Shown here one piece after another: positions 1 to 9,695 of a DNA stretch of 64,000 nucleotides. The notes under the pieces were generated by a model. It saw nothing but the letters and a program-made list of their open reading frames with translations. It searched no databases and was not told the origin of the DNA. How positions within the stretch are numbered: the first letter of the stretch is position 1; each line of letters begins with the position of its first letter. The DNA lies in contig NZ_CP012697.1 in NCBI RefSeq assembly GCF_001314225.1, forward strand, positions 744,001 through 808,000. The letters run 5' to 3'. Source of the stretch: Microbacterium sp. No. 7. Its GTDB lineage: Bacteria > Actinomycetota > Actinomycetes > Actinomycetales > Microbacteriaceae. The translations under genes were made by a program, and so were the position numbers.

Positions 1-975
<975 letters not shown>

Positions 976-990
976 CCTCTGCGTCAGCAC

Positions 991-1022
991 GAAGAGCCCC
1001 CGGGTCATCCCGGGGGCTCTTC
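991..1022 (+). terminator. Terminator of tuf
   Basis: A perfect 14-bp inverted repeat (991-1004 with 1009-1022, loop TCAT) starts 15 nt after the tuf stop. It is very GC-rich and ends in TTC rather than a long U tract, as is common in high-GC actinobacteria. Confidence 0.85.
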
Positions 1023-1145
1023 TGCGTTCGCCGTGAGTCTGCGACGCGGGGTGTCATGACGCTTCCGCGGTGCAGGGCGAAGGGGCAGAATGGGAGGCGC
1101 CGTGCCACCTGGCCGGCGCATCAGACCTCTGGGAGGGAGCCCGCG

Positions 1146-1373
1146 ATGGGTATCGAAGAGAGCATCGGCGACGCGGTCAACAAGGGCAAGGACCTGTTCG
1201 AGCAGAACAAGGAGAAGGTCGAGGAGGCGCTCAAGAGCGACAAGGCCGAGGAGATCAGCGACAAGATCATCGGCGGCGTGGCCGATTTCGCCAAGAAGAT
1301 CATCCCGGGCGAGCACCACGACAAGATCGACGACGTCGCCGAGAAGCTCGACAAGTCCGTCGGCAACGACTGA
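1146..1373 (+). CDS. Small charged helical protein, MT0933-antitoxin-like
   Basis: A 75-residue protein starting MGIEESIGDAV, rich in Lys, Glu and Asp with regularly spaced hydrophobics, so probably helical and soluble. The pattern of DKA/DKI segments (KDLFEQNKEKVEEAL, DKIIGGVADFAKK, DKIDDVAEKLDK) resembles the short actinobacterial proteins annotated as MT0933-like antitoxins (Rv0909 type), but no toxin partner is adjacent. The start is chosen at 1146 because a GGGAGG ribosome-binding site lies at 1131-1136; a longer reading frame upstream has no such site. It lies 123 nt after the tuf terminator and is followed by its own terminator, so it is probably monocistronic. Function is not established; the family assignment is tentative. 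Confidence 0.7.
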   Translation: MGIEESIGDAVNKGKDLFEQNKEKVEEALKSDKAEEISDKIIGGVADFAKKIIPGEHHDKIDDVAEKLDKSVGND

Positions 1374-1388
1374 CGTCATCGGATTCCC

Positions 1389-1422
1389 CGGAGGGGTGGA
1401 TGCCACGGCATCCACCCCTCCG
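1389..1422 (+). terminator. Terminator of the small charged protein gene
   Basis: Perfect 15-bp inverted repeat (1389-1403 with 1408-1422, loop CACG) beginning 15 nt after the stop at 1373. Confidence 0.8.
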
Positions 1423-1491
1423 TCGTCGTGCGGCCCCCGGGTCGCGTTCGCCCCCCCCCGGTTGGTTCCGCCCCGCCGCCGTTCCATCCCC

Positions 1492-1597
1492 CGCGAGATG
1501 GTGGGTTTCTCGCCGAGATGGTGGGTTTCTCGCCGAAATGGCGGTCACCGTATCGCCGAAGAACCCACCATCTCGGCGAAAAGGGCACCATCTCGCG
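1492..1597. repeat. Family-1 repeat array, left flank of nuclease gene
   Basis: Two direct 20-bp units (CGCCGAGATGGTGGGTTTCT type) plus a third degenerate copy run left to right, then two units in inverted orientation. The outer arms 1492-1527 and 1562-1597 are complementary over 36 bp with only a few mismatches, so the region can fold into one long hairpin. Similar arrays occur at 2674-2801, 9598-9657 and 27968-28116. Confidence 0.9.
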
Positions 1598-1621
1598 TGC
1601 GCTGGGCGCGAATAGGGGGAG

Positions 1622-1658
1622 TTGTCCACAGGGGGCGAATGCGGGGGAGTTGTGCACA
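1622..1658 (+). promoter_or_regulatory. Two DnaA-box-like 9-mers upstream of the nuclease gene
   Basis: TTGTCCACA at 1622-1630 and TTGTGCACA at 1650-1658, each preceded by a run of G and AG, differ from the DnaA-box consensus TTATCCACA at one or two positions. A related TTGTCCACG lies at 23226-23234 before the paralogous nuclease gene. They may bind a regulator or be part of the unit's promoter; binding by DnaA is not shown. Confidence 0.45.
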
Positions 1659-1709
1659 TATCGGGTTCCTCTGGGAATCCGGGCGTCTGCGACAGGGCAC
1701 AGTCGGGGG

Positions 1710-2666
1710 ATGACCAGACCGCATCGTGCCCGCATCGTCACGCGGCATCCCGTCCATCCGCTGGCATCCCGAGGAATGGATGCCGTGGCGCTGACGCGCC
1801 TGCGCAACGGCGCGCACACGCTCACCTCCGAATGGGACCTCCTGTTCGCCGACGGCCGGCTGCGCACGCGCGTCGCCGCGATCGCGCCGCGCATCGGCAA
1901 TCCGTTGACGGCCGTGGCGCTGCAGAGCGCCGCCGCCATGCACGGACTGCCCGTGTACCGGGCATCCTCCCAGCGCGTCGACGTCATCGTGCCCGGCCGC
2001 ACGTCGCGCAAGAACGGCAAGGACGTCGTACGACACCACCGGGGTCTCGGCGAGCAGGACGTCGTCGTGATCGACGGATGCCGGGTCACCTCGCTCGACC
2101 GCACCGTCTACGACGTGATCCGTGCGGTGCCGATCGAGGCGGCGGTCGTGTGCTTCGACGCCGCGCTCCGGCAGGTGGCGTGGGATGACGACACGCGCAC
2201 CTACGACCTGGCGGCTGCGGAGGCGTTTCGCGAGCTCGTGTGGCGGCGCATCGAGCGCAACGTCGGCGCCCGTGGCATCCGCACCGCGCGCTTCGTCGCC
2301 GAGTTCGCGGACGGGCGTGCGCAGTTGCCGGGCGAGAGCATATCGCGGCTCTGGATGTGGCAGCTCGGACTTCCTGCGCCGGAGCTGCAATATCGGATCG
2401 AACTGCCCGACGGCAGGTTCGCTCTTCTCGATTTCGCCTGGCCGCGTTTAGGCCGGTGGGCGGAATTCGACGGGAAGTCGAAATACACGGACGCCGACAT
2501 TCTGCAGGGGCGGACCGTCGATGAGGTCTTGGCCGAACAGGAGATTCGCGAAAGCCAGGTGCGTGCCGTGACAGGCTGGCGCTGCGACCGCTGGGGATTC
2601 GACAGAATGCCCACGATCGACGAATTCGCTTCCTATCTCCGCTCTCTCGGCCTCCCTGGCACGTGA
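1710..2666 (+). CDS. AbiEi-like protein with C-terminal PD-(D/E)XK nuclease-like domain
   Basis: A 318-residue protein. The N-terminal half resembles the AbiEi-type antitoxin/regulator domain of actinobacteria (segment QSAAAMHGLPV, where a paralogue at 23287 has HISAAAVHGLPV). The C-terminal part contains LLDFAW followed by WAEFDGKSKYT at about residues 248-258. This fits the D...ExDGK pattern of DUF559/Vsr-like PD-(D/E)XK nucleases. The paralogue at 23287-24270 shares the tail EFDGKxKYTD and the following EVxLAExE segment. The start is uncertain: ATG 1710 lies 6 nt after CACAGT, suggesting a leaderless transcript, while ATG 1776 is an alternative. The gene is bracketed by family-1 repeat arrays. 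No toxin partner is visible; the domain calls come from motifs only. Confidence 0.75.
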   Translation: MTRPHRARIVTRHPVHPLASRGMDAVALTRLRNGAHTLTSEWDLLFADGRLRTRVAAIAPRIGNPLTAVALQSAAAMHGLPVYRASSQRVDVIVPGRTSRKNGKDVVRHHRGLGEQDVVVIDGCRVTSLDRTVYDVIRAVPIEAAVVCFDAALRQVAWDDDTRTYDLAAAEAFRELVWRRIERNVGARGIRTARFVAEFADGRAQLPGESISRLWMWQLGLPAPELQYRIELPDGRFALLDFAWPRLGRWAEFDGKSKYTDADILQGRTVDEVLAEQEIRESQVRAVTGWRCDRWGFDRMPTIDEFASYLRSLGLPGT

Positions 2667-2673
2667 CCCCCTT

Positions 2674-2801
2674 TCGCCGAGATGGTGACTTTCCCGCCGA
2701 GCAGGTGCGTTTTGTCCCGATCCCGCCCTACCATCTCGCTGAGAATCCCACCGTCTCGGCGCAGAACTCACCATCTCGGCGCTGAACCCGCCGTCTCGGC
2801 T
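2674..2801. repeat. Family-1 repeat array, right flank of nuclease gene
   Basis: Begins 8 nt after the nuclease stop codon. Two left-to-right units (starting CGCCGAGATGG at 2675) are followed by about four inverted units (ending GCCGTCTCGGC near 2800). The arms are more diverged than in the other family-1 arrays. Together with 1492-1597 it brackets the nuclease gene. Confidence 0.88.
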
Positions 2802-2961
2802 CCGGACGGACTCACCGTCACGCGGCGGGGACCCGCGGGAGCCCGGCGCCACGGCGGCGTGGGATGACGCATCCGCCCGTGGGAAACCACAGGGAAAAGC
2901 GGTGAAACAACGGTCGGGAGTGGGAAACAACAGGTTTTGGCGCGTTCGGTATGAACCACTG

Positions 2962-2988
2962 TTGCGGCGTCTCGGGTGGGTGTAGCCT
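2962..2988 (+). promoter_or_regulatory. Possible promoter of the surface-protein gene
   Basis: TTGCGG at 2962-2967 and TAGCCT at 2983-2988, spaced 15 nt (slightly short; shifting the -35 by 2 nt gives 17). It would leave a leader of about 320 nt before the start at 3318. No other gene is seen in 2802-3317. Confidence 0.35.
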
Positions 2989-3132
2989 GTCGCGCGGATG
3001 CATCATTTGCATTGCTCAAGGTCGAGTCTTATCCATACGGCATCCAACAATCACACACTGGTTTCTCGACCCGAACGAGAAATCAGACAGAGCGCGGCCG
3101 TGCAACCCGAATCGCACAGCCGCGAAAAGCCG

Positions 3133-3264
3133 GTCGTCCGACCCCAAGACGGACGACGGGAACATGAGCGCGTGACCCGAATGCGCGCTCATGAAGAGTT
3201 GATCGCCTCGTCCATATAGGCGACGACCCCATGACGGTCGCCCGTGCCCCCAGACGGGCGACCG
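3133..3264 (+). promoter_or_regulatory. Two similar hairpins in the leader of the surface-protein gene
   Basis: Hairpin 1 pairs 3133-3140 with 3150-3157 around a C/A-rich loop. Hairpin 2 pairs 3235-3245 with 3254-3264 (11 bp, loop GCCCCCAG). Both read GGTCGyCCG, a C-rich loop, AGACGGrCGAC, so they look like two copies of one element about 102 nt apart. The second ends 53 nt before the start codon. They could be an RNA-level control element or an attenuator. Confidence 0.5.
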
Positions 3265-3317
3265 CCACGGGGTGATCGTTCGACGTGCCGAGGTGATCAA
3301 GGTCCCAGGGGAGAACC

Positions 3318-6300
3318 ATGTCGAAGGATCCACGCGTACCCGTTCGCGGCAAGCCGCCGTTCGCACCCGCCCGCCGCTCCTGGAGAACGCGTGTATCCGC
3401 GCTCCTGAGCGTCGTCGCGACCAGCACGATGATGCTCGCGGGGGTGGTGCCGGCCGCCGCGGCCGTCGAGTCCCTCACCGAGCCCGTCGCGCTGCGCTGG
3501 CAGGTGGTGGATGCCGAGGGCACGCCCGTCGGTGGTGCCACGGTCGAGGTGCGACGGGCCGGGGAGCCCGACGCGCACGTCGCCGTCGCCGACAACACCG
3601 GCCAGGAGGGGTACGCGGGCGACGATCTCGATGCCGCCCCGGGACGTTTCGTCGTGGAGCGCCTCGCCTTCGACGACGCCGTGACGGTCGACGCGGCCGA
3701 GACCTACGGCATCCGCCCGTCCGTCGCCGACGGCTTCGTCGTGGGCGAGGACGCCGCATGGCAGGATCTCGCGCCGGTGACGGCCGACGGCCCCTTCACC
3801 ACGCTGGCGCTCGTCGCGCTCGCCGACGGGGATGCCGGGGATTCCGGCGACGCCGCGCCCGGTGGGACCGGCGACCCCGGCCCCACGCCGACGCCCGCCG
3901 ATCCGACGCCCACACCGGCCCCCGCCGATCCGACGCCGGCCCCGGCCACCCCGACCCCCGCGGACGTCACCCCGACCCCCGGCGCGACGCAGCCCGGCGG
4001 CGAGGAGCTCTTCCGCACGTTCGGGCGGCAGTTCTCCGCGCCCACCCCGCAGCCCACCGGCCCCGCCGACGAGGGCACGACCGACGACGATGCCGACGAC
4101 GAGGTCAAGGACACCGGCGGCGATGCGAACCCCGGCGGCCAGCGCGACGCGCAGAGCCGCTCCACCGCCCAGACCCTGACGACCCTCGCCCTCGAGCCCA
4201 CGTCCACGACGACCGTCGTGCGCGTGAACAAGGCGGTGCTGCGCAGCGGCCAGAACGGCTACTCCACGGCGTACCTCGAGGGTGCGCGGTTCGAGCTGCA
4301 GGGCGGCGGCTCGTCGCAGCCCGACGGCGTGCGCGTGTCCGGCACGACCTCGTGCGAGATCGCGGCCGGAGAGTCGTCGTGCGACATCGCGGTTCCGAAC
4401 ACCCAGAACGGCGGCGCGAACCGCAACGCCCAGTTCTGGGTCGTCGAGCTGCCCCCGGCCCCGGGATCGCCCGCGGCCGGCACCTTCACCCCCGACATCG
4501 CGACCGGGTCGGCGACCGGCGCGCTGAGCAACGTCCACTACCCGGGCCGCACGCCGCAGCTGCAGGCGAACAACACCGTGACGGTGCCCGCGACCTCGTC
4601 GACGGCGTTCACGACCATCGGCCGCACGACCAACGCGCTGTTCAACCCCGGCGTCGAGCCGCAGTGCTCGGCCGGGCTGAACATCGGGTTCGTGCTCGAC
4701 CTGTCGGGCTCGATCGACGCGCAGGAGCGGCCGCTGTACGCGAGCGCGATGCGCGGTGTGATCAACACGCTCGCCGCGGTGGGCGGCGTGAACATCGAGA
4801 CGGTCACGTTCAACTCGACCGGCACCTACCGGTCGGCGCTGAGCGGTCCCGCGACGAGCACGCTCGCCGATGCGATGTACGCGTACCTCACGACGGCGGG
4901 CAACTACGTCAACGCGACGAACTGGGATGACGGCCTCGAGACCATGCGGCTCGACGCCCCCGGCTTCGCGAGCCTCGACGTCGTGCTCATGGTCACCGAC
5001 GGCGCGCCCACGGCGAGCCGCTTCGGCTCGGTCGACAGCGTGCGCGTCGCGCACGTCGAGCACGCCGTGCTCTCGGCGAACGCGATCAAGCAGGCAGGCG
5101 TCCCGGTGTGGGGCGTCGGCGTCGCGCTCCCGGGCGGCTCGGCCCCGAACCTGCAGGCGATCTCGGGTCCGACGCTCAACCAGGACTACTTCACGGGCGA
5201 CTTCTCCGAGCTCGAGTCGATCCTGCGCGGCCTCGCCGCCGGCCTCACCTGCCAGGTGCCGATCGAGGTGGAGAAGTACATCCTCGACGACAAGGGCCAG
5301 GAGGTCTGGCAGGGCGGCTGGCCGATGACGATCGACCCGACGCTGCCGGCCGGCGCGACGATCACCCCGAGCGGGCTCACGCAGAACACGGGCGCGACCG
5401 CGGCGGCGCCGGCGACCTGGACCATCCGGTTCGCCGACGCGGATGACGTCGCGACCGTCACGATCTCGGAGGAGACGCCGCGTACCATCGGCGGCACGTC
5501 GTACGCCTTCCAGAGCGGAAAGGTCGGGCTCGTCCGCAACGGCGTGACGACCTGGACCGATCTGAGCTCGGCGACGACCTCGCCCATCGAGGTGCAGTCC
5601 GGCGACCGCCTGACGGTGCGCTACGTCAACGCCCCGGTCATCGAGAACGACGACCTCACGGTGAGCAAGACCGCCGTGCCCACGTTCGACCGCGACTACG
5701 ACTGGACGATCACGAAGACCGCGAACAAGGAGTCGGCCACGGTCGACCCCGGCCAGTCGGCGACCTTCGACTACACCGTCACGGCGACGCCGTCGGCGGC
5801 GAAGGACGGCAACTTCCGCGTCACCGGCATGATCACGGTCACGAACCCCAACGACGTCGCCGTGAGCCTCGCGTCGGTCGCCGACGTGCTGCCGGGTGCG
5901 ACGTGCACGGTGAGCCCGCCGGCCCAGGGCCAGGCGCACGTCGTCCCGGCATCCGGGTCGATCGACATCGGCTACAGCTGTCTCTACCCGGGCACCGAGC
6001 GTCCCGCCGCGGGCACCAACACCGCGACGGTGACGTGGGACACGGCCGCGCTGCCGGGCACGTCCGGCACGGCGGCGGGCACGGCGCCGGTCACCTTCGT
6101 GGGCGTGTCGCCGTCGACGACGACCGACGCGACGACCGTCGTGACCGACACGGCGCCGGAGTTCGCGGCGAAGTACCCGACCGTGGGCGACCGCACCGCG
6201 AGCGTGCCGGGCGGCAAGACGTTCACCTACTCGCGCACGCTCACTGCGCCCGCGGGCGAGTGCGTCGACTATCCGAACACGGCGTCGCTGACCGGCATCG

Positions 6301-9300
6301 GCACGCAGACCGCGCCGCTCTCCGCGAGCGCCGAGGTGGAGGTCTGTGCGCGCACGCATCCGACGCTCACCCTCGTGAAGGTCGTGCAGCCGCAGTACGG
6401 CGGCTCGGCGCTGCCCACGGAGTGGACGCTGTCGGCATCCGGCCCGCAGGGCGCGCCGGGACTGAGCGGCGCGGGCGGGGCGAGCGGCACGGTCGTGACC
6501 GGCGTCGCGTACACCCTCTCGGAGTCGGCCTCGGCCGCCGTGGCGGGCACCTGGCAGGTGAAGACGTCGTGGACGTGTGAGGCCGCCAAGGGCACCTTCG
6601 AGCTCACGGGCTCGTCGGTCACGCTCGCGGCGGGCGCCGACGTGACCTGCACGATCGTCAACACCGACAAGCCGTCGCAGCTCACGCTCATCAAGCACGT
6701 CGACAAGAACGGCGTCGACACGGATGCCGTGGCCGCCGACTGGACGCTGACGGCGACGCCCGTCGGCATCCCCGGCCAGGCCGCGGTGTCGGGAGCCGGC
6801 ACGGTCACGCAGCAGGTGTTCTCGGGTCAGTACACGCTGAGCGAGCAGGGCCCCGGCGGCTTCGACGCGAGCGCGTGGACGTGCACGGGAGGCACCCTCT
6901 CGGGGTCGACCGTGACGGTGCCGACGGGCGGCACGGTGGTCTGCGAGATCACGAACACCGCGACGCCGCCGAAGCTCACCCTCGTCAAGGAGGTGCGCAA
7001 CGGTGACACGGGCGGCACGGCGACGCCGGCCGACTGGACGCTGACGGCCGACGGCCCGACGACGATCTCGGGCGTCTCCGGCGCCGCCGCGGTGACCGGC
7101 GCGGTCGTCCCGGTCGGCTCGTTCACGCTGAGCGAGTCGACGGGACCGCAGGGCTACGTGCTCACGGGCCTCGTCTGTGTCGACGCACGGGGACAGCAGA
7201 TCGCGGGGGTGTCGACCGACGAACCCGTCGTGACGGTGAACCTCGGCGACCACGTCACCTGCACGTTCACGAACACGGCGACCCCGCCGGAGTGGACGTT
7301 CTGGAAGTCGTCGAACCCCGCGTCGGGATCGACGGTGCAGCCGGGCGACACGATCACGTACACCGTGACGGCCGTGCCGGGCGCGGGCGTGCCGGCGACG
7401 GACGTCGTCATCACCGACGACCTGTCGGCCGTGCTCGATCACGCGCAGCTCGGCGACGTGACGGCGAGCCAGGGGACGGCGTCGCCGTCGGGCACCTCGC
7501 TCGTGTGGAACGTCGGCACGCTGGCGACGACGCAGACGCTCACCTACACGGTGACCGTCGACGCAGATGCCACGGGCGTGACCCTGCGCAACGTCGTGAC
7601 GGGGACGGGCAACGTGCCGCCGGGCGACTGCCCGGAGGAAGATCCTGACTGCCGCACGACGGAGCACCACACGCCCTCGTGGACGCTGACGAAGGACGCC
7701 GACCCCGTGTCGGGCTCGACGGTGCTGCCGGGCTCGACGGTCACCTACACGCTGACCGCGACGAACACGTCGGGCAACGGGGCGGTGCTCGAAGGGGCGT
7801 CGGCGATCGACGACCTCTCGGCGGTGCTGGACAATGCGGAGCTGGTGGAGCCGCTCGACGCGGCGCTGTCGCTGAGCGGCACGACGCTGACGTGGACCAT
7901 CCCGTCGCTGGCGGACGGCGAGACGGCATCCGTCTCGTACCAGGTCGTCGTGAACGCGGATGCCACGGGCGTGACGATCCGCAACGTGGTCACGCCGGGC
8001 GGCGACGTGCCGCCGGGCGACTGCCCGGAGAACGAGCCGGACTGCCGCACGACGGAGCATCACACGCCGTCGTGGACGCTCGTGAAGGACGCCGACCCCG
8101 CATCGGGCTCGACGGTGCTGCCCGGCTCCACGGTGACGTACACCCTGACCGCCACCAACACGTCGGGCAACGGCGCGCCGCTGGAGGGCGTGTCGGCGAT
8201 CGACGACCTCTCGGCGGTGCTGAACAACGCGGAGCTGGTCGAGCCCCTCGACCCGGCGCTGTCGCTGAGCGGCACCACGCTGACGTGGACCATCCCGACG
8301 CTGGCCGACGGCGAGACGGCATCCGTCTCGTACCAGGTCGTCGTGAACGCGGATGCCGTTGGCGTGACCATTCGGAACGTCGTGACCCCGGGCGGGGAGA
8401 TCCCGCCGGGCGACTGCCCGGAGGATGCGCCGGACTGCCGCACGACGGAGCATCACACGCCGTCGTGGACGCTCGTGAAGGACGCTGACCCGGCCTCGGG
8501 CTCGACCGTCCTGCCGGGCTCCACGGTCACCTACACCCTCACCGCGACGAACACGTCGGGCAACGGGGCGGTGCTGGAGGGCGTGTCGGCGATCGACGAC
8601 CTGTCGAACGTGCTGGACAACGCGGAGCTGGTCGAGCCCCTCGACCCGGCGCTGACGGTGAACGGCACGACCCTCACCTGGGCGATCCCGACGCTGGCGG
8701 ACGGCGAGACGGCATCCGTCTCGTATCAGGTCGTCGTGAACGCGGATGCCGTGGGCGTGACGATCCGCAACGTCGTGACCCCGGGCGGGGAGATCCCGCC
8801 GGGCGACTGCCCGGAGAATGATCCGGACTGCCGCACGACGGAGCACCACACGCCCTCGTGGACGCTCGTGAAGGACGCCGACCCGGTGTCGGGGACCACC
8901 GTGCAGCCCGGAACGGTCATCACCTACACGCTCACCGCGACCAACACGTCGAACGCCGTGCTGCCGCCGCAGCGGGTGGTGGACGACCTGTCGCACGTGC
9001 TCGACAACGCGACGTTCGTCGAGGGCAGCATCGTGACCGATCCGCCGGCCGACGCCGCGCTGAGCGGCACGGAGCTGGTCTGGATCGTGCCGGAGCTGCA
9101 GCCGGGCGAGACGGCCACCGTCTCGTACCAGGTCAAGGTCAACGCGAACGCGTGGAGCGTGCTGCTGCGCAACGTGGTGACGCCCGACGGCGACATCCCG
9201 CCGACGTGCCCCGAGGGACGCGAGGACTGCCTGACGACGGAGCACCCGACGCCGGAGAAGCCGCGGCCCACGCCGACGCCCACGCCGCCGGAGCCGAGCC

Positions 9301-9560
9301 CGACGCCCACGCCGAGCCCGTCGCCGACGCCGAGCCCGACCCCCGGGCCCAGCCCGTCGCCGGAGCCCAGCCCGTCGCCGACGCCGAGCGTCGGACCGTC
9401 GCCGAGCCCCACGCCCACGCCGGGCACGGGCGGCGGCACCGGAGGCGGCCTCGCCGGCACCGGCGGTGCGATCGCGACCTCGCTGATCGGCTTCGGGCTG
9501 CTCGCCCTCGCCGCCGGCACCGGGAGCGTGCTGGCCGCCCGACGCCGCCGCGCCGAGTAG
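3318..9560 (+). CDS. Giant sortase-anchored surface protein with vWA domain and DUF11-like repeats
   Basis: A 2080-residue secreted wall protein. The N terminus is basic, with a hydrophobic segment (VSALLSVVATSTMMLAGVV) ending in AAAAV, typical of a signal peptide. A Pro/Thr-rich stretch lies around residues 170-240. A von Willebrand A domain follows with a MIDAS motif DLSGSID near residue 460 and MVTDGAPT further on. Then come Ig-like or prealbumin-like modules (SWTC...ITNT pattern) and five DUF11-like modules, three of them exact 131-residue repeats. A Pro/Thr/Ser wall-spanning region is followed by LAGTGG near residue 2045, a hydrophobic helix and RRRRAE. LAxTG is the class E sortase signal of high-GC Gram-positives. 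The start has GGGGAG 8 nt upstream. It is probably an adhesin or pilus-like tip protein; the ligand is unknown. No sortase lies in the window. Confidence 0.9.
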   Translation: MSKDPRVPVRGKPPFAPARRSWRTRVSALLSVVATSTMMLAGVVPAAAAVESLTEPVALRWQVVDAEGTPVGGATVEVRRAGEPDAHVAVADNTGQEGYAGDDLDAAPGRFVVERLAFDDAVTVDAAETYGIRPSVADGFVVGEDAAWQDLAPVTADGPFTTLALVALADGDAGDSGDAAPGGTGDPGPTPTPADPTPTPAPADPTPAPATPTPADVTPTPGATQPGGEELFRTFGRQFSAPTPQPTGPADEGTTDDDADDEVKDTGGDANPGGQRDAQSRSTAQTLTTLALEPTSTTTVVRVNKAVLRSGQNGYSTAYLEGARFELQGGGSSQPDGVRVSGTTSCEIAAGESSCDIAVPNTQNGGANRNAQFWVVELPPAPGSPAAGTFTPDIATGSATGALSNVHYPGRTPQLQANNTVTVPATSSTAFTTIGRTTNALFNPGVEPQCSAGLNIGFVLDLSGSIDAQERPLYASAMRGVINTLAAVGGVNIETVTFNSTGTYRSALSGPATSTLADAMYAYLTTAGNYVNATNWDDGLETMRLDAPGFASLDVVLMVTDGAPTASRFGSVDSVRVAHVEHAVLSANAIKQAGVPVWGVGVALPGGSAPNLQAISGPTLNQDYFTGDFSELESILRGLAAGLTCQVPIEVEKYILDDKGQEVWQGGWPMTIDPTLPAGATITPSGLTQNTGATAAAPATWTIRFADADDVATVTISEETPRTIGGTSYAFQSGKVGLVRNGVTTWTDLSSATTSPIEVQSGDRLTVRYVNAPVIENDDLTVSKTAVPTFDRDYDWTITKTANKESATVDPGQSATFDYTVTATPSAAKDGNFRVTGMITVTNPNDVAVSLASVADVLPGATCTVSPPAQGQAHVVPASGSIDIGYSCLYPGTERPAAGTNTATVTWDTAALPGTSGTAAGTAPVTFVGVSPSTTTDATTVVTDTAPEFAAKYPTVGDRTASVPGGKTFTYSRTLTAPAGECVDYPNTASLTGIGTQTAPLSASAEVEVCARTHPTLTLVKVVQPQYGGSALPTEWTLSASGPQGAPGLSGAGGASGTVVTGVAYTLSESASAAVAGTWQVKTSWTCEAAKGTFELTGSSVTLAAGADVTCTIVNTDKPSQLTLIKHVDKNGVDTDAVAADWTLTATPVGIPGQAAVSGAGTVTQQVFSGQYTLSEQGPGGFDASAWTCTGGTLSGSTVTVPTGGTVVCEITNTATPPKLTLVKEVRNGDTGGTATPADWTLTADGPTTISGVSGAAAVTGAVVPVGSFTLSESTGPQGYVLTGLVCVDARGQQIAGVSTDEPVVTVNLGDHVTCTFTNTATPPEWTFWKSSNPASGSTVQPGDTITYTVTAVPGAGVPATDVVITDDLSAVLDHAQLGDVTASQGTASPSGTSLVWNVGTLATTQTLTYTVTVDADATGVTLRNVVTGTGNVPPGDCPEEDPDCRTTEHHTPSWTLTKDADPVSGSTVLPGSTVTYTLTATNTSGNGAVLEGASAIDDLSAVLDNAELVEPLDAALSLSGTTLTWTIPSLADGETASVSYQVVVNADATGVTIRNVVTPGGDVPPGDCPENEPDCRTTEHHTPSWTLVKDADPASGSTVLPGSTVTYTLTATNTSGNGAPLEGVSAIDDLSAVLNNAELVEPLDPALSLSGTTLTWTIPTLADGETASVSYQVVVNADAVGVTIRNVVTPGGEIPPGDCPEDAPDCRTTEHHTPSWTLVKDADPASGSTVLPGSTVTYTLTATNTSGNGAVLEGVSAIDDLSNVLDNAELVEPLDPALTVNGTTLTWAIPTLADGETASVSYQVVVNADAVGVTIRNVVTPGGEIPPGDCPENDPDCRTTEHHTPSWTLVKDADPVSGTTVQPGTVITYTLTATNTSNAVLPPQRVVDDLSHVLDNATFVEGSIVTDPPADAALSGTELVWIVPELQPGETATVSYQVKVNANAWSVLLRNVVTPDGDIPPTCPEGREDCLTTEHPTPEKPRPTPTPTPPEPSPTPTPSPSPTPSPTPGPSPSPEPSPSPTPSVGPSPSPTPTPGTGGGTGGGLAGTGGAIATSLIGFGLLALAAGTGSVLAARRRRAE
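7680..9251 (+). repeat. 393-bp tandem repeats inside the surface-protein gene
   Basis: Tandem modules start at the TGG codons 7680, 8073, 8466 and 8859, each exactly 393 bp (131 codons) apart. The first three are nearly identical at the protein level (SWTLxKDADPxSGSTVLPG ... CRTTEHH) and the fourth is diverged. A more distant fifth module precedes them (from about 7288). Such near-identical repeats allow copy-number change by recombination. Confidence 0.9.
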
Positions 9561-9597
9561 CCGGACCGTGCGCCGCGCCCAGCGCCGCGCACGCCGG

Positions 9598-9657
9598 TGA
9601 CGCCGAGATGGTGGGTTTCTCGTCGAGAAACCCACCATCTCGGCGTCATCTCGGCGT
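9598..9657. repeat. Family-1 repeat, minimal perfect palindrome
   Basis: A perfect 25-bp inverted repeat (9598-9622 with 9624-9648, single central T) made of one unit and its inverse, followed by a half unit TCTCGGCGTC. It begins 37 nt after the surface-protein stop and may serve as its terminator. It shows the basic form of family 1: one unit facing its mirror copy. Confidence 0.92.
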
Positions 9658-9695
9658 CTGGGGGTGCGATGCGGGGGAGCGCGACACGCCCGGGT

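Noticed and set aside
1622-1658. Replication origin
   Set aside because: Only two DnaA-box-like words, no AT-rich region, and dnaA or dnaN not nearby.
1710-2666. Complete type-IV toxin-antitoxin pair (AbiEi/AbiEii)
   Set aside because: No nucleotidyltransferase toxin gene adjacent at either nuclease locus; only the regulator-like N-terminal domain is present.
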